From NCBI RefSeq assembly GCF_017491605.1, contig NZ_JAFGYY010000020.1:1-64000 (forward strand): a DNA stretch of 64,000 nucleotides, given 5' to 3'. Source of the DNA: Pseudomonas sp. 30_B (GTDB taxonomy: Bacteria; Pseudomonadota; Gammaproteobacteria; Pseudomonadales; Pseudomonadaceae). A program made the translations under genes and the position numbers. The notes under the pieces are model-generated. The model saw only the letters and a program-made list of their open reading frames with translations. It was not told the origin of the DNA and ran no database searches. Positions 34,359 to 43,032 of this stretch are shown here, one piece after another. The stretch's first letter is position 1; each line of letters opens with the position of its first letter.

Positions 34359-35570
34359 ATGACGCAGGTTCCCTACTGGCGGCTGTCCAGTTTCTACTTC
34401 TTCTACTTCTGCCTGCTGGGCGGGACGGCGCCGTTCCTCGCGCTGTATTTCCATCACCTGGGCTTCTCCAGCGCGCGCATCGGCGAGCTGGTCGCCATTC
34501 CCATGCTGATGCGCTGCGTGGCGCCGAACCTGTGGGGCTGGCTGGGCGACCGCAGCGGCCAGCGGCTGGCCATCGTGCGCTTCGGCGCGGTTTGCACGGC
34601 GCTGTGTTTCGCCGGCATCTTCCTCGGCCACAGCTACGCCTGGCTGGCACTGGTGATGGCCGGGCATGCGTTCTTCTGGCATGCGGTGCTGCCGCAGTTC
34701 GAAGTGATCACCCTGGTGCACCTGAGCGGGCGCACCGAAAGCTACAGCCGCATCCGCTTGTGGGGCTCCATCGGCTTCATCTGCACCGTGGTCGGCCTGG
34801 GCTGGCTGTTCGAGCGCGCCAGCCTGGATACCTACCCGCTGGCGCTGCTGGCGATCATGCTCGGCATCATTGGCGCGAGTTGCTGGGTGCCGAATGCTCA
34901 ACCCCCGGCGCGCCACGACGAGGCCAGCGCCGGCGGTTTTCTCCAGCAACTGCTCAAGCCCGGTGTGCTCGCCTTCTATCTATGCGTGTGCCTGATGCAG
35001 TTGTCCCATGGCCCGTACTACACCTTCCTGACCCTGCACCTGGAAGCGCTCGGTTACGCGCGCGGGCTGATCGGCCAGCTCTGGGCGCTCGGCGTGGTGG
35101 CCGAGGTGCTGCTGTTCCTGGTCATGCCGCGCCTGCTCCAGCGCTTTTCCCTGCGCCAGGTGCTGGCGGCGAGTTTCCTGCTGGCGGGCTTGCGCTGGCT
35201 GCTGCTGGGCACGCTGGCCGGGCATCTGCCGGTGCTGCTGTTCGCCCAGTTGTTGCACGCCGCCACCTTCGGCAGCTTCCACGCCGCCGCAATTCATTTC
35301 GTCCAGCGCAGCTTCCAGGCGCGCCAGCAGGGGCAGGGCCAGGCGCTCTATGCTGCTCTGGCCGGCACCGGCGGCGCGCTCGGCGCGCTTTACTCCGGCT
35401 ACAGCTGGGGTAGCCTTGGCCCGGCCTGGACTTTCGCCATTGCGAGCGTGGCCGCGCTGGCCGCCGCCTTCATCATCTGGACCCGTCTGAAAGCCTGTTC
35501 AGGATCTCGCGAGCTAGAGCAGAGCAAGGCAAAAACAGGCGAGAAAGCGCAGTTTACAGTTGGTAAATGA
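34359..35570 (+). CDS. MFS transporter (HcaT-like) with repeat-encoded C-terminus
   Basis: Major facilitator of about 403 aa starting MTQVPYWRLSSFYFFYFCLL, with 12 TM segments; it resembles the phenylpropionate/nucleoside-type MFS_1-like group (HcaT). The native protein ends at about WTRLK. The last roughly 25 residues (from KACSGSREL) are encoded by the dispersed inverted-repeat element at 35490-35631, which also supplies the stop codon. The original C-terminus was probably replaced when the element arrived; transport may be unaffected because the change follows TM12. Confidence 0.88.
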   Translation: MTQVPYWRLSSFYFFYFCLLGGTAPFLALYFHHLGFSSARIGELVAIPMLMRCVAPNLWGWLGDRSGQRLAIVRFGAVCTALCFAGIFLGHSYAWLALVMAGHAFFWHAVLPQFEVITLVHLSGRTESYSRIRLWGSIGFICTVVGLGWLFERASLDTYPLALLAIMLGIIGASCWVPNAQPPARHDEASAGGFLQQLLKPGVLAFYLCVCLMQLSHGPYYTFLTLHLEALGYARGLIGQLWALGVVAEVLLFLVMPRLLQRFSLRQVLAASFLLAGLRWLLLGTLAGHLPVLLFAQLLHAATFGSFHAAAIHFVQRSFQARQQGQGQALYAALAGTGGALGALYSGYSWGSLGPAWTFAIASVAALAAAFIIWTRLKACSGSRELEQSKAKTGEKAQFTVGK

Positions 35571-35631
35571 GCATTTTGAGCTTGTTTTTAACGCAGCTCT
35601 GCCGACGCGCAGCAGATCGTTAACAGGCTTT
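35490..35631 (+). repeat. Second dispersed structured element, copy 1
   Basis: Terminal inverted repeats AAAGCCTGTT (35490-35499) and AACAGGCTTT (35622-35631) are perfect. Inside: GATCT/AGATC; GCAGAGC (35519-35525) with GCTCTGC (35596-35602); AAAAACA (35531-35537) with TGTTTTT (35583-35589); TTTAC (35553-35557) with GTAAA (35563-35567). The conserved single-strand segment CGAGCTAGAGC is shared with copy 2 at 46213-46347. It overlaps the end of the MFS gene and ends 14 bp before mtnB. Confidence 0.88.
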
Positions 35632-35645
35632 GAACGAGGACCCGC

Positions 35646-36272
35646 ATGAACGACACCCGCGAACAATTGACCCTGCAGATCATCGAAGCCGGGCGCTTCC
35701 TCTATGGCCGCGGCTGGTCGCCGGCCACCAGCAGCAACTACTCGGCGCGCCTGGCTGCCGACCGCGCGCTGCTCACCGTTTCCGGCAAGCACAAGGGCCA
35801 GTTGGGCGTCGATGACGTGCTGGAAACCGATCTGGCCGGCAACAGCCTGGAGCCGGGCAAGAAGCCTTCGGCAGAAACCCTGCTGCACACCCAGCTCTAC
35901 GCCTGGCGCGCGGAGATCGGCGCGGTGCTGCACACCCATTCGGTCAACGCCACCGTGCTGTCGCGCCTGACCGTCGGCGACCGCCTGGAGCTGGAAGACT
36001 ATGAGCTGCAGAAAGCCTTCGCCGGCGTCACCACCCACGAAGGCCGTGTGACGGTGCCGATCTTCGACAACGACCAGGACATCGCCCGCCTGGCCGCCAA
36101 GGTGCAGCCCTGGCTGGATGCCCATCCGGACTGCCCCGGTTACCTGATCCGCGGCCACGGCCTGTACACTTGGGGGCCACGCATGGCCGATGCCCTGCGC
36201 CAGATCGAAGCCTTCGAATTCCTCTTCGAATGCGAACTGAAAGTACTGAGCCTTCGCGGCGGCACGCGCTGA
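35646..36272 (+). CDS. mtnB: Methylthioribulose-1-phosphate dehydratase
   Basis: Methionine salvage enzyme of the class II aldolase / zinc-dependent family, converting methylthioribulose-1-P to diketo-5-methylthiopentyl-1-P. 208 aa. Zinc ligands His96 and His98 (VLHTHSVN) and a third His in LIRGHGLYTWG are visible, with the family start GRGWSPATSSNYSAR. GAGG lies upstream of the ATG. First of the mtnB-mtnD-mtnC series; mtnA is not in this window. Confidence 0.95.
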   Translation: MNDTREQLTLQIIEAGRFLYGRGWSPATSSNYSARLAADRALLTVSGKHKGQLGVDDVLETDLAGNSLEPGKKPSAETLLHTQLYAWRAEIGAVLHTHSVNATVLSRLTVGDRLELEDYELQKAFAGVTTHEGRVTVPIFDNDQDIARLAAKVQPWLDAHPDCPGYLIRGHGLYTWGPRMADALRQIEAFEFLFECELKVLSLRGGTR

Positions 36273-36300
36273 GCGAATCCGACGACCTGAGGAAGCGACC

Positions 36301-36846
36301 ATGAGCAGCCTGACCGTCTACCACGAATCCAATCCCGAGCAGCCACTGAAGCTGCTGACCCATGCCGAGGATATCGCCTCGACCCTGATCGACGTTGGCG
36401 TGCGCTTCCAGCGCTGGGCGGCCAACGCGCCCATCGCCCCCGGCGCCAGCCAGGAAGAGGTGATCGCCGCCTACCAGCACGAGATTCGTCGGCTGCAGGA
36501 CGAGGAGGGCTACGTCACCGTGGACGTGGTCAGCCTGAATGCCGATCACCCGCAGAAGGACGAACTGCGCGCCAAGTTCCTCGACGAACACCGCCATGGC
36601 GAGGACGAAGTTCGCTTCTTCGTCGCCGGGCGCGGCCTGTTCACCCTGCACATCGAGGACCATGTCTACGCCGTGCTGTGCGAGAAGAACGACCTGATCT
36701 CGGTGCCCGCCGGTACCCGCCACTGGTTCGACATGGGTGAGCGGCCGCACTTCGTGGCCATCCGCCTGTTCAACAATGCCGAGGGCTGGGTCGCGAAGTT
36801 CACCGGCGACGAGATCGCCAAGCGGTTTCCGTTGCTGGAAGACTAA
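36301..36846 (+). CDS. mtnD: Acireductone dioxygenase
   Basis: Cupin metalloenzyme of methionine salvage that converts acireductone to the 2-keto acid precursor of methionine (Fe form) or off-pathway products (Ni form). 181 aa. Metal ligands His97, His99, Glu103 and His141 are present in EHRHGEDEVRFF and GTRHWFDMG. Twenty-eight bp after mtnB with GAGGAAG upstream, so cotranscribed. Confidence 0.96.
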   Translation: MSSLTVYHESNPEQPLKLLTHAEDIASTLIDVGVRFQRWAANAPIAPGASQEEVIAAYQHEIRRLQDEEGYVTVDVVSLNADHPQKDELRAKFLDEHRHGEDEVRFFVAGRGLFTLHIEDHVYAVLCEKNDLISVPAGTRHWFDMGERPHFVAIRLFNNAEGWVAKFTGDEIAKRFPLLED

Positions 36847-36886
36847 ACGCGTTAGTCACTGCATTGCAGGGCGTCCCTTGCTCTTC

Positions 36887-36954
36887 GTAGGAGCGAGCTT
36901 GCTCGCGAACAGATTCCGCAGCGGGGTCCCTTCGCGAGCAAGCTCGCTCCTACA
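36887..36954. repeat. Inverted REP pair (GCGAGCTTGCTCGC type)
   Basis: GTAGGAGCGAGCTTGCTCGC and its exact inverted partner flank about 25 bases, between mtnD and mtnC. It may act as a processing or stability element in the mtn transcript. Confidence 0.85.
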
Positions 36955-37000
36955 GGATCACACCGTCCGCTTGTAGCAGCGGCGGGTCTTTGGAGTTTCC

Positions 37001-37681
37001 ATGATCAAAGCCATCCTCACCGACATCGAAGGCACCACCAGCGCGGTCAGCTTCGTCTTCGACGTGCTCTTCCCCTATGCCGCCGCGCATCTGCCGGACT
37101 TCGTCCGCGAGCACGCCAGCGAGCCCTCCGTGGCCGAGCAACTGGCCGCCGTACGCGTCGACAGCGGCGAGGCGAGCGCCGACACCGAGCGCTGCATCGA
37201 AATCCTCCTGGGCTGGATCGCCGAAGACCGCAAGGCCACGCCGCTCAAGGCGTTGCAGGGCATGGTCTGGGAGCAGGGCTACCGCGCCGGCCAGCTCAAG
37301 GGCCACGTCTACCCGGACGCCGTGGACGCGCTGCGCCGCTGGCACGCCGAGGGCTACCAGCTGTACGTCTATTCCTCCGGCTCGATCCAGGCGCAGAAGC
37401 TGATCTTCGGCTGCTCCGAAGCGGGCGACCTGACGCCGCTGTTCTCCGGCTACTTCGACACCACCAGCGGGCCCAAGCGCGAGGCCGAGTCCTACCGCCG
37501 CATCGCCGCCGCCATCGGCCTGCCGGGCGAGGAAATCCTCTTCCTCTCCGACGTGGTGCAGGAGCTGGATGCCGCGCAGCAGGCGGGCATGCAGACCACC
37601 GGCCTGGCCCGCGAGGGTGGTGTGCTGGAAGGCCATGAAACAGTGGCGAGTTTCGCGCTGATCGACCCTGCGCGAGCCTGA
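37001..37681 (+). CDS. mtnC: Enolase-phosphatase E1
   Basis: Bifunctional HAD-family enolase/phosphatase of methionine salvage, producing acireductone, the substrate of MtnD. 226 aa. HAD motif I is TDIEGTTSAVSF (Asp8, Glu10), motif II is the YSSGS segment, motif III a Lys in GPKREAES, and motif IV LFLSDVVQELDAA. Follows mtnD with a REP pair between. Position matches P. aeruginosa PA1685 (from memory). Confidence 0.96.
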   Translation: MIKAILTDIEGTTSAVSFVFDVLFPYAAAHLPDFVREHASEPSVAEQLAAVRVDSGEASADTERCIEILLGWIAEDRKATPLKALQGMVWEQGYRAGQLKGHVYPDAVDALRRWHAEGYQLYVYSSGSIQAQKLIFGCSEAGDLTPLFSGYFDTTSGPKREAESYRRIAAAIGLPGEEILFLSDVVQELDAAQQAGMQTTGLAREGGVLEGHETVASFALIDPARA

Positions 37682-37754
37682 ACCGGCTCTCGCGCTGCGG
37701 GGGCGCGGGACGCTATCATATTCGGACCAACTTTCTCATAGAGGGATCTTGAAT

Positions 37755-37943
37755 ATGGGCTTCCTGCGCGACCTGATCGCCCTGGTCATCTTCGTCGTGG
37801 ACATCTGGGCCATTCTCAATGTGGCGCGAAGCAATGCTGAGATTCCGAAGAAGATCATCTGGATTCTGGTGGTCGCCGTGCTGCCGGTGCTGGGGTTGAT
37901 CGTCTGGGCGTTCGCCGGGCCGCGGAGCCAGGCACGGAGCTGA
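37755..37943 (+). CDS. PLDc_N-type small membrane protein, 62 aa
   Basis: Two TM segments (about residues 2-20 and 32-52) in the pattern DLIALVIFVVDIWAILNV, then KKIIWILVVAVLPVLGLIVW and a C-terminal GPRS. This is the phospholipase D N-terminal-like (PLDc_N) two-helix module occurring alone. GAGGGA lies eight bases before the ATG at 37755; a TTG two codons upstream is less likely. Function unknown, probably membrane-associated. Confidence 0.8.
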   Translation: MGFLRDLIALVIFVVDIWAILNVARSNAEIPKKIIWILVVAVLPVLGLIVWAFAGPRSQARS

Positions 37944-37994
37944 GTTTCACTTGTTTGTTCGGGCGCGCGGACATGCAAATGCCGCGCTCCCCGT

Positions 37995-38405
37995 AGGAGC
38001 GGGCCATGCCCGCGATGCTCTGGCTCTTCGTAGGGTGAATAACGCCTAAGACTTTATCCGTCGTTTGGGGGTTGGGTGTTTCTGCGCCGCTTCGGCGTGT
38101 GCTGAAGGTTTTTGTTTCGCCCCCTCGGGCGACCCACTTTGGCAAACGACGGATGGCCGCCCCACCCAAAGTGGGCAAAGGTCTTGCCCCTGTCATCCGG
38201 TTTTTCGCTTAGGCGAAAAATGCCCTCGCTCCATCGAAGTTTCAGGGGCCCGAACTAGGCGTCCCCCCGTCGAAGGGCCATCCCTGGCCCATCGCGGCTC
38301 TCGCGGCATCCATGCCGCTCAACCCCTGAAACTCCGATTCCACTCGGCCTCCTGAAGGGGCGCTCGGAGTGCGCGGATGTTTCACTGGAAGTCTTCAGAG
38401 CAAAA
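37995..38405 (+). repeat. REP plus dispersed structured element, copy C
   Basis: A REP (GTAGGAGCGGGCCATGCCCG, 37995-38018) and a GTAGGGTGAATAACGCC sequence lead into the element proper (38075-38405). Hairpin 1: CCCACTTTGG (38133-38142) with CCAAAGTGGG (38166-38175); the loop begins CAAACGAC and carries a 15-base insertion. Hairpin 2: TTTTTCGC-TTAG-GCGAAAAA (38201-38220). Outer helix: 38239-38248 with 38323-38332, with about 15 extra bases inside relative to the other copies. Lies downstream of, and in the same direction as, the PLDc_N gene and 3' of the convergent dihydrofolate reductase-like gene. No gene is seen in 37944-38548. Confidence 0.9.
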
Positions 38406-38431
38406 CCCAAAGCCGGAGATATGGGCTCTTC

Positions 38432-38454
38432 GTAGGAGCGAGCTTGCTCGCGAA
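38432..38454. repeat. Single REP unit
   Basis: GTAGGAGCGAGCTTGCTCGC lies just after structured-element copy C; a partial GTAGGAGAGAC sequence follows. Confidence 0.7.
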
Positions 38455-38548
38455 CCGCACGGCACGGCATTCCCCGTAGGAGAGACGGGGGCGCCTAGCC
38501 CTTGTCCGCGAAATCCCTCCACCCACTCCGTAACAACCGGCTACCCCC

Positions 38549-39076
38549 TCAACCAAACCGATAATGCAACCGCACGCACCCGGGCTCGATGGTCTTCGCC
38601 GAGACCAGCGTCGGCGACACCCGCAACCCCGTGGCAGGGAAGAGCGGCACACCGCCGCCGATAATCTCCGGCATCACGTAGATTTCCAGCTCATCCAGCG
38701 CCCCGCGCTCCATGAAGGCCATCTGCAACTGGCCGCCGCCGAGCATCCACACGTCGCCATCGTCCAGCGCCCGCAGTTCCGCCACCAGCGCGTCGATATC
38801 GCTGCGGGTTTCCAGGGGGCCTTTCGGGTTCTCGATGGGGCGTGAGGTCACTACCAGCACCCGCTGTTCCCCATAAGCCCAGGGGCTGGGGTCGGCTTCG
38901 AGAAAGTCATAGGTGCCGCGCCCCATGACCAGAGTGCGGATGCGTTGGATGAACAGGTCGTAGTGGTGCTCGCCCAGTTCCAGCTTGTCGTGCTTGAACA
39001 ACCAGTCCAGCCCGTGCTCCGGGGTGGCAATGTAGCCGTCGAGACTGCTGGCGATGTAGCCGAGAATCCTGGCCAT
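38549..39076 (-). CDS. Dihydrofolate reductase-like (RibD C-terminal) protein
   Basis: 175-aa member of the RibD C-terminal/DHFR-like family, distinct from housekeeping FolA. It has the NADPH-binding N-terminus ILGYIASSLDGYIA, the segment TLVMGRGTYDFLE and the C-terminal MLGGGQLQMAFMERGALDEL. These are stand-alone NADPH reductases of uncertain substrate, often next to regulators. GGAGGAG lies ahead of the ATG at 39076; the longer frame crosses the promoter. Divergent from a TetR gene with a perfect palindrome between them. Confidence 0.9.
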   Translation of the reverse strand: MARILGYIASSLDGYIATPEHGLDWLFKHDKLELGEHHYDLFIQRIRTLVMGRGTYDFLEADPSPWAYGEQRVLVVTSRPIENPKGPLETRSDIDALVAELRALDDGDVWMLGGGQLQMAFMERGALDELEIYVMPEIIGGGVPLFPATGLRVSPTLVSAKTIEPGCVRLHYRFG

Positions 39077-39109
39077 GATGAATCTCCTCCGATAAGATTC
39101 GCCCAAATA

Positions 39110-39131
39110 TATAAATGAATGTTCATTTATA
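39110..39131. promoter_or_regulatory. TetR-type operator palindrome
   Basis: TATAAATGAA (39110-39119), TG, then TTCATTTATA (39122-39131): a 10-bp perfect dyad in the 67-bp gap between the divergent DHFR-like and TetR genes. It very probably binds the TetR protein and controls both genes. Confidence 0.8.
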
Positions 39132-39143
39132 AAAGGGGCTTGC

Positions 39144-39722
39144 ATGGCACGAACCAAGACAGTCAGCGACGAAGCGATACTCGACGCCGCCATGGCGCTG
39201 ATGGTGCGCGAAGGCCCGGAGGCGGTGACATTCGCTGCCGTGGGACGCGAAGTCGGGCTGTCCGCCGCGACTCTGGTGCAGCGCCACGCCACCAAGGCCG
39301 AGTTCCTGCGTGCGGTGTTGCTGCGGGCGTGGGACCAGCTCGATGCGCAGACCGCTCAGCTCGACGAGACTGCCGAGCTGAGCCCGGAAGGCGCGGTGCA
39401 GATGCTGGTGGCGATGTTCCCGGTGGGCGAGGGCGAGACCGATTACGCGGAAGGCCTGCTGATCCTGCGCGAGGACATGCACGATCCGCTGCTGCGCGAG
39501 CGCGGCGCGCAGTGGGGCGCGGCGCTGGCCGACGCGCTGGGGCGGCGACTGAGCGATGACCCGCAGAGGCAGCCGATACTCGGCCGGCTGATGGCCAGCC
39601 AGTGGCAGGGCGCGCAGTTGTGGTGGGCCTTCGAGCGCAAGGGCGACCCCGCCAGCGCCATTGGCGCCGAGTTGCGCCGTTGGTGCGAGGTCATGCTGGC
39701 CGGCGAAAGGCTTGCGGGATAG
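39144..39722 (+). CDS. TetR-family repressor
   Basis: 192-aa regulator. The N-terminal helix-turn-helix spans about residues 8-55 (ILDAAMALMVREGPEAVTFA, VGREVGLSAATLVQRHATK); the C-terminal ligand/dimer domain is all-helical. Divergent from the DHFR-like gene over a 10-bp perfect palindrome, so autoregulation and control of the reductase are likely. The alkyltransferase gene follows after 24 bp in the same direction and may be cotranscribed. Confidence 0.92.
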   Translation: MARTKTVSDEAILDAAMALMVREGPEAVTFAAVGREVGLSAATLVQRHATKAEFLRAVLLRAWDQLDAQTAQLDETAELSPEGAVQMLVAMFPVGEGETDYAEGLLILREDMHDPLLRERGAQWGAALADALGRRLSDDPQRQPILGRLMASQWQGAQLWWAFERKGDPASAIGAELRRWCEVMLAGERLAG

Positions 39723-39746
39723 GGCGTGGCGGCGGAGACTCGACCG

Positions 39747-40280
39747 ATGCATTACTGCCTGATCGAAACAGAACTCGGCTGGTTCGGGCTCGCCTGGAGC
39801 CCGCAAGGGATCGTGCGCACCTATCTGCCGGGTGACTCCGTGCACTCCCTGCGCGAACGCTTCGACAAGCTCGGTACCGAAACCGCCCACTGGCCGGCGT
39901 TCATCGACGAAGCGCGCCAGTTGATCCTGGGCTACGCGCGGGGCGAAGCGGTGTCCTTCGAAAACCTGCCGCTGGACCTGTCGGCGGTGAGTGATTTCCA
40001 CCGCCGCGTCTATGACGACATTCTTCAACTCGGTCGCGGTGAGACCACGACCTACGGCGAGATCGCCCGCCGCCTGGGCGACGTCGGCTTGGCCCGCGCG
40101 GTAGGGCAGGCGATGGGCAGCAATCCGATTCCGTTGATCATCCCGTGCCACCGCGTGCTCGCCAGCGGCGGCAAGACCGGTGGTTTTTCCGCGCCGGGCG
40201 GTAGCACCTCGAAGATGCGCATGCTCGCGCTGGAAGGCTTCGAGGACCCGCAGGCGGCACAGGCCGCCTTCGATTTCTAG
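39747..40280 (+). CDS. Methylated-DNA-protein-cysteine methyltransferase (first)
   Basis: O6-alkylguanine-DNA alkyltransferase, a suicide DNA repair protein. 177 aa from MHYCLIETELGWFG, chosen because GGAG lies eight bases upstream; a GTG at 39726 is the alternative. The active-site motif IPCHRVL with Cys134 is intact, as is the helix-turn-helix around GRGETTTYGEIARRLG. It overlaps the end of a second, convergent alkyltransferase gene by four bases. Confidence 0.92.
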   Translation: MHYCLIETELGWFGLAWSPQGIVRTYLPGDSVHSLRERFDKLGTETAHWPAFIDEARQLILGYARGEAVSFENLPLDLSAVSDFHRRVYDDILQLGRGETTTYGEIARRLGDVGLARAVGQAMGSNPIPLIIPCHRVLASGGKTGGFSAPGGSTSKMRMLALEGFEDPQAAQAAFDF

Positions 40281-40753
40281 CCTTTCTCGATGGCGCCCTC
40301 CAGGCGCAGCAGCAATTCCTTGCGCGGCAGGCCGCCGGCGTAGCCGGTGAGGCTGCCGTTGCTGCCGATCACCCGGTGGCAGGGCACGATGATGCTGATG
40401 GGATTGGCGCCGTTGGCCGCGCCCACCGCGCGGATCGCCTTGGGCCGGCCGATGCGTCGCGCCAGTTCCGCATAGACGGTGGTATAGCCGTAGGGAATCT
40501 CCAGCAGCGCCTGCCAGACCTGGCGCTGGAACGCGGTGCCGCCGGTGTTCAGGCGAACCTCGAAGCGCTGGCGCTTGCCGGCGAAGTACTGGTCAAGCTG
40601 TCGGGCCACCTCGTCCAGCAGCGGGCTGCCCTGTTGCCAGTCCGGCTCCGGGTAGTGGCGGGTTTCCAGGTCCATGTAGAGCATTCTCAGGCCGCTTTCG
40701 TCGCCGGCCAGCAGCAGGCGGCCGGTGGGGCTGTCGTGGTAGCGGTAGTGCAT
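40277..40753 (-). CDS. Methylated-DNA-protein-cysteine methyltransferase (second)
   Basis: A second, divergent O6-alkylguanine-DNA alkyltransferase of 158 aa from MHYRYHDSPTGRLLLAG, with active-site IVPCHRVIGSNGSLTGYAGG (Cys125) intact. GGAGG is best spaced for the ATG at 40753. It starts two bases after the alkA stop, so it is translated from the alkA transcript, and shares CTAG with the end of the first alkyltransferase gene. Confidence 0.93.
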   Translation of the reverse strand: MHYRYHDSPTGRLLLAGDESGLRMLYMDLETRHYPEPDWQQGSPLLDEVARQLDQYFAGKRQRFEVRLNTGGTAFQRQVWQALLEIPYGYTTVYAELARRIGRPKAIRAVGAANGANPISIIVPCHRVIGSNGSLTGYAGGLPRKELLLRLEGAIEKG

Positions 40754-40755
40754 GA

Positions 40756-41661
40756 TCATCCTCCGGTGCGGCCGCCCTGGGAGTAGGCGTGCCACAGATA
40801 GACGGCGGCGTAGGCGCGCCACGGCCGCCAGGCTTCGGCGCGGCGCTGCAGGTCGCGCGCGGTGATGCCCTCGGCGCCCCAGACCGGCGACTTGAGCAGG
40901 CCCAGGTCGGCGGTGGGGAAGGCGTCCGGATCGCCGAAGGCGCGCAGGGCGACGTACTCGGCGGTCCAGGGGCCGATGCCGGGGAGGGCGCAGAGGCGTT
41001 TCACCAGGTCCTCGGCACCATCCTCCACGTGCAGTGCCAGGGCGCCGCTGGCACAGGCGGCGGCGAAGCGCTGCAGGGTTTCCACCCGCTTGCCGGGCAT
41101 GCCGATACCCGCGAGGTCGGCCTCGGCCAGCGCTTCGGGCGTGGGGAACAGGCGGGTCGGTTGGCCTTCCATGTCACCGTCCAGCGTTTCGCCTAGGCGT
41201 TGCACCAGCCGCCCGACGATGGTCACCGCGGCTTTCACCGTGACCTGTTGGCCGACGATGGCACGCACTGCCTGTTCGAACGGATCGAACGCGGTGGGCA
41301 GCCGCAGCCCTGGCGCCTGCAGGATGAGCGGGCCGAGCAGCGGGTCGCTGCCCAGATGTTCGGCGATGTGGCCAGGGTCGCTGTCCAGGTCGAACATCTT
41401 GCGCACCTGCGCCGCCAGCGCGTTGGCATGCTGCGGGGCGAGATGGATTTCCAGTTCCAGTTCGGCGCGATCCGTCAGCGGACGCACGCTGAACCAGCCG
41501 GCCTCGCCGCCAATGCGCACGCTGCGGGCGTAGCGCTGGGGCGACAGGCATTCCACGCCAGCCAGGCTGCGCAAGGCGAAGTGGCCGTGGAACTGCTGCC
41601 AGTCCCACGGCGCGCGGTAGGGCAGGCGGATGATCCGGGGTGTCGGGGATGCGGTTTTCAT
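40756..41661 (-). CDS. alkA: DNA-3-methyladenine glycosylase II
   Basis: Base-excision repair glycosylase removing alkylated bases. 301 aa: AlkA N-terminal domain (about residues 1-115), then the HhH-GPD domain with the hairpin LPGIGPWTAEYVALRA (226-241) and catalytic Asp252 (FPTADLGL). It forms an operon with the second alkyltransferase. No ada regulator gene is present in the window. Position matches P. aeruginosa PA1686 (from memory). Confidence 0.93.
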   Translation of the reverse strand: MKTASPTPRIIRLPYRAPWDWQQFHGHFALRSLAGVECLSPQRYARSVRIGGEAGWFSVRPLTDRAELELEIHLAPQHANALAAQVRKMFDLDSDPGHIAEHLGSDPLLGPLILQAPGLRLPTAFDPFEQAVRAIVGQQVTVKAAVTIVGRLVQRLGETLDGDMEGQPTRLFPTPEALAEADLAGIGMPGKRVETLQRFAAACASGALALHVEDGAEDLVKRLCALPGIGPWTAEYVALRAFGDPDAFPTADLGLLKSPVWGAEGITARDLQRRAEAWRPWRAYAAVYLWHAYSQGGRTGG

Positions 41662-41750
41662 GGAGCGACCTTACCTGTATGCGGGGGCGGCTGTCGTCCC
41701 GGCGCTGACTTTCAAATTGCCCGGCAATGACCACGGACGACAACGGGGTT

Positions 41751-41779
41751 CGACCTGTCATCGTCAGCCACGTAGAATG
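41751..41779 (+). promoter_or_regulatory. Sigma-70 type promoter of speE
   Basis: TCGACC (41751-41756), a 17-base spacer and TAGAAT (41774-41779) give a good -35/-10 pair about 65 bp before the speE start. Confidence 0.55.
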
Positions 41780-41844
41780 CGCGCCTCTTTCGGGGCGGCC
41801 CGGCCGTCCCCTCCTATTGTCTTGTCCCGACGGGAGCCCAGCCC

Positions 41845-42705
<861 letters not shown>

Positions 42706-43032
42706 CACCCGCTTCGCCATCGCCCGCGTGCGACCCGGCGCCGCTTCCCGATTCGGGGAGCGGCGCCGATCCGGTGACCAACGGTCAGTCATGACAGTTT
42801 CTTCACCCGCCGTGCGGCACTGTGTCCGCCGTCTGGCGGTCGTAGCCCTGTCGCCTGGTGCTCGTATCATTCCGAAACGATTGTCCGCATCGGCTTAATG
42901 TCGGCTGCAGCGGTGCCGAATAGAATGCGCGGCCACTGCTTTTACGCTGTAATGCCGCAGTTTTCGCGCTCACGCAGGGCCCCGCACGGGCGGCGCTCCT
43001 TCGAACCCACACGTTCACAACGGAACCTAGAA
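42706..43032. other. speE-sulfatase gap (327 bp)
   Basis: Holds GGCGCCGCTTCCC (42737-42749) paired with GGGGAGCGGCGCC (42755-42767), a 13-bp stem with one wobble, loop GATTC and no T-run, probably protecting the speE 3' end. A TAGAAT -10-like box (about 42920) may belong to the sulfatase promoter. No other gene is seen. Confidence 0.65.
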
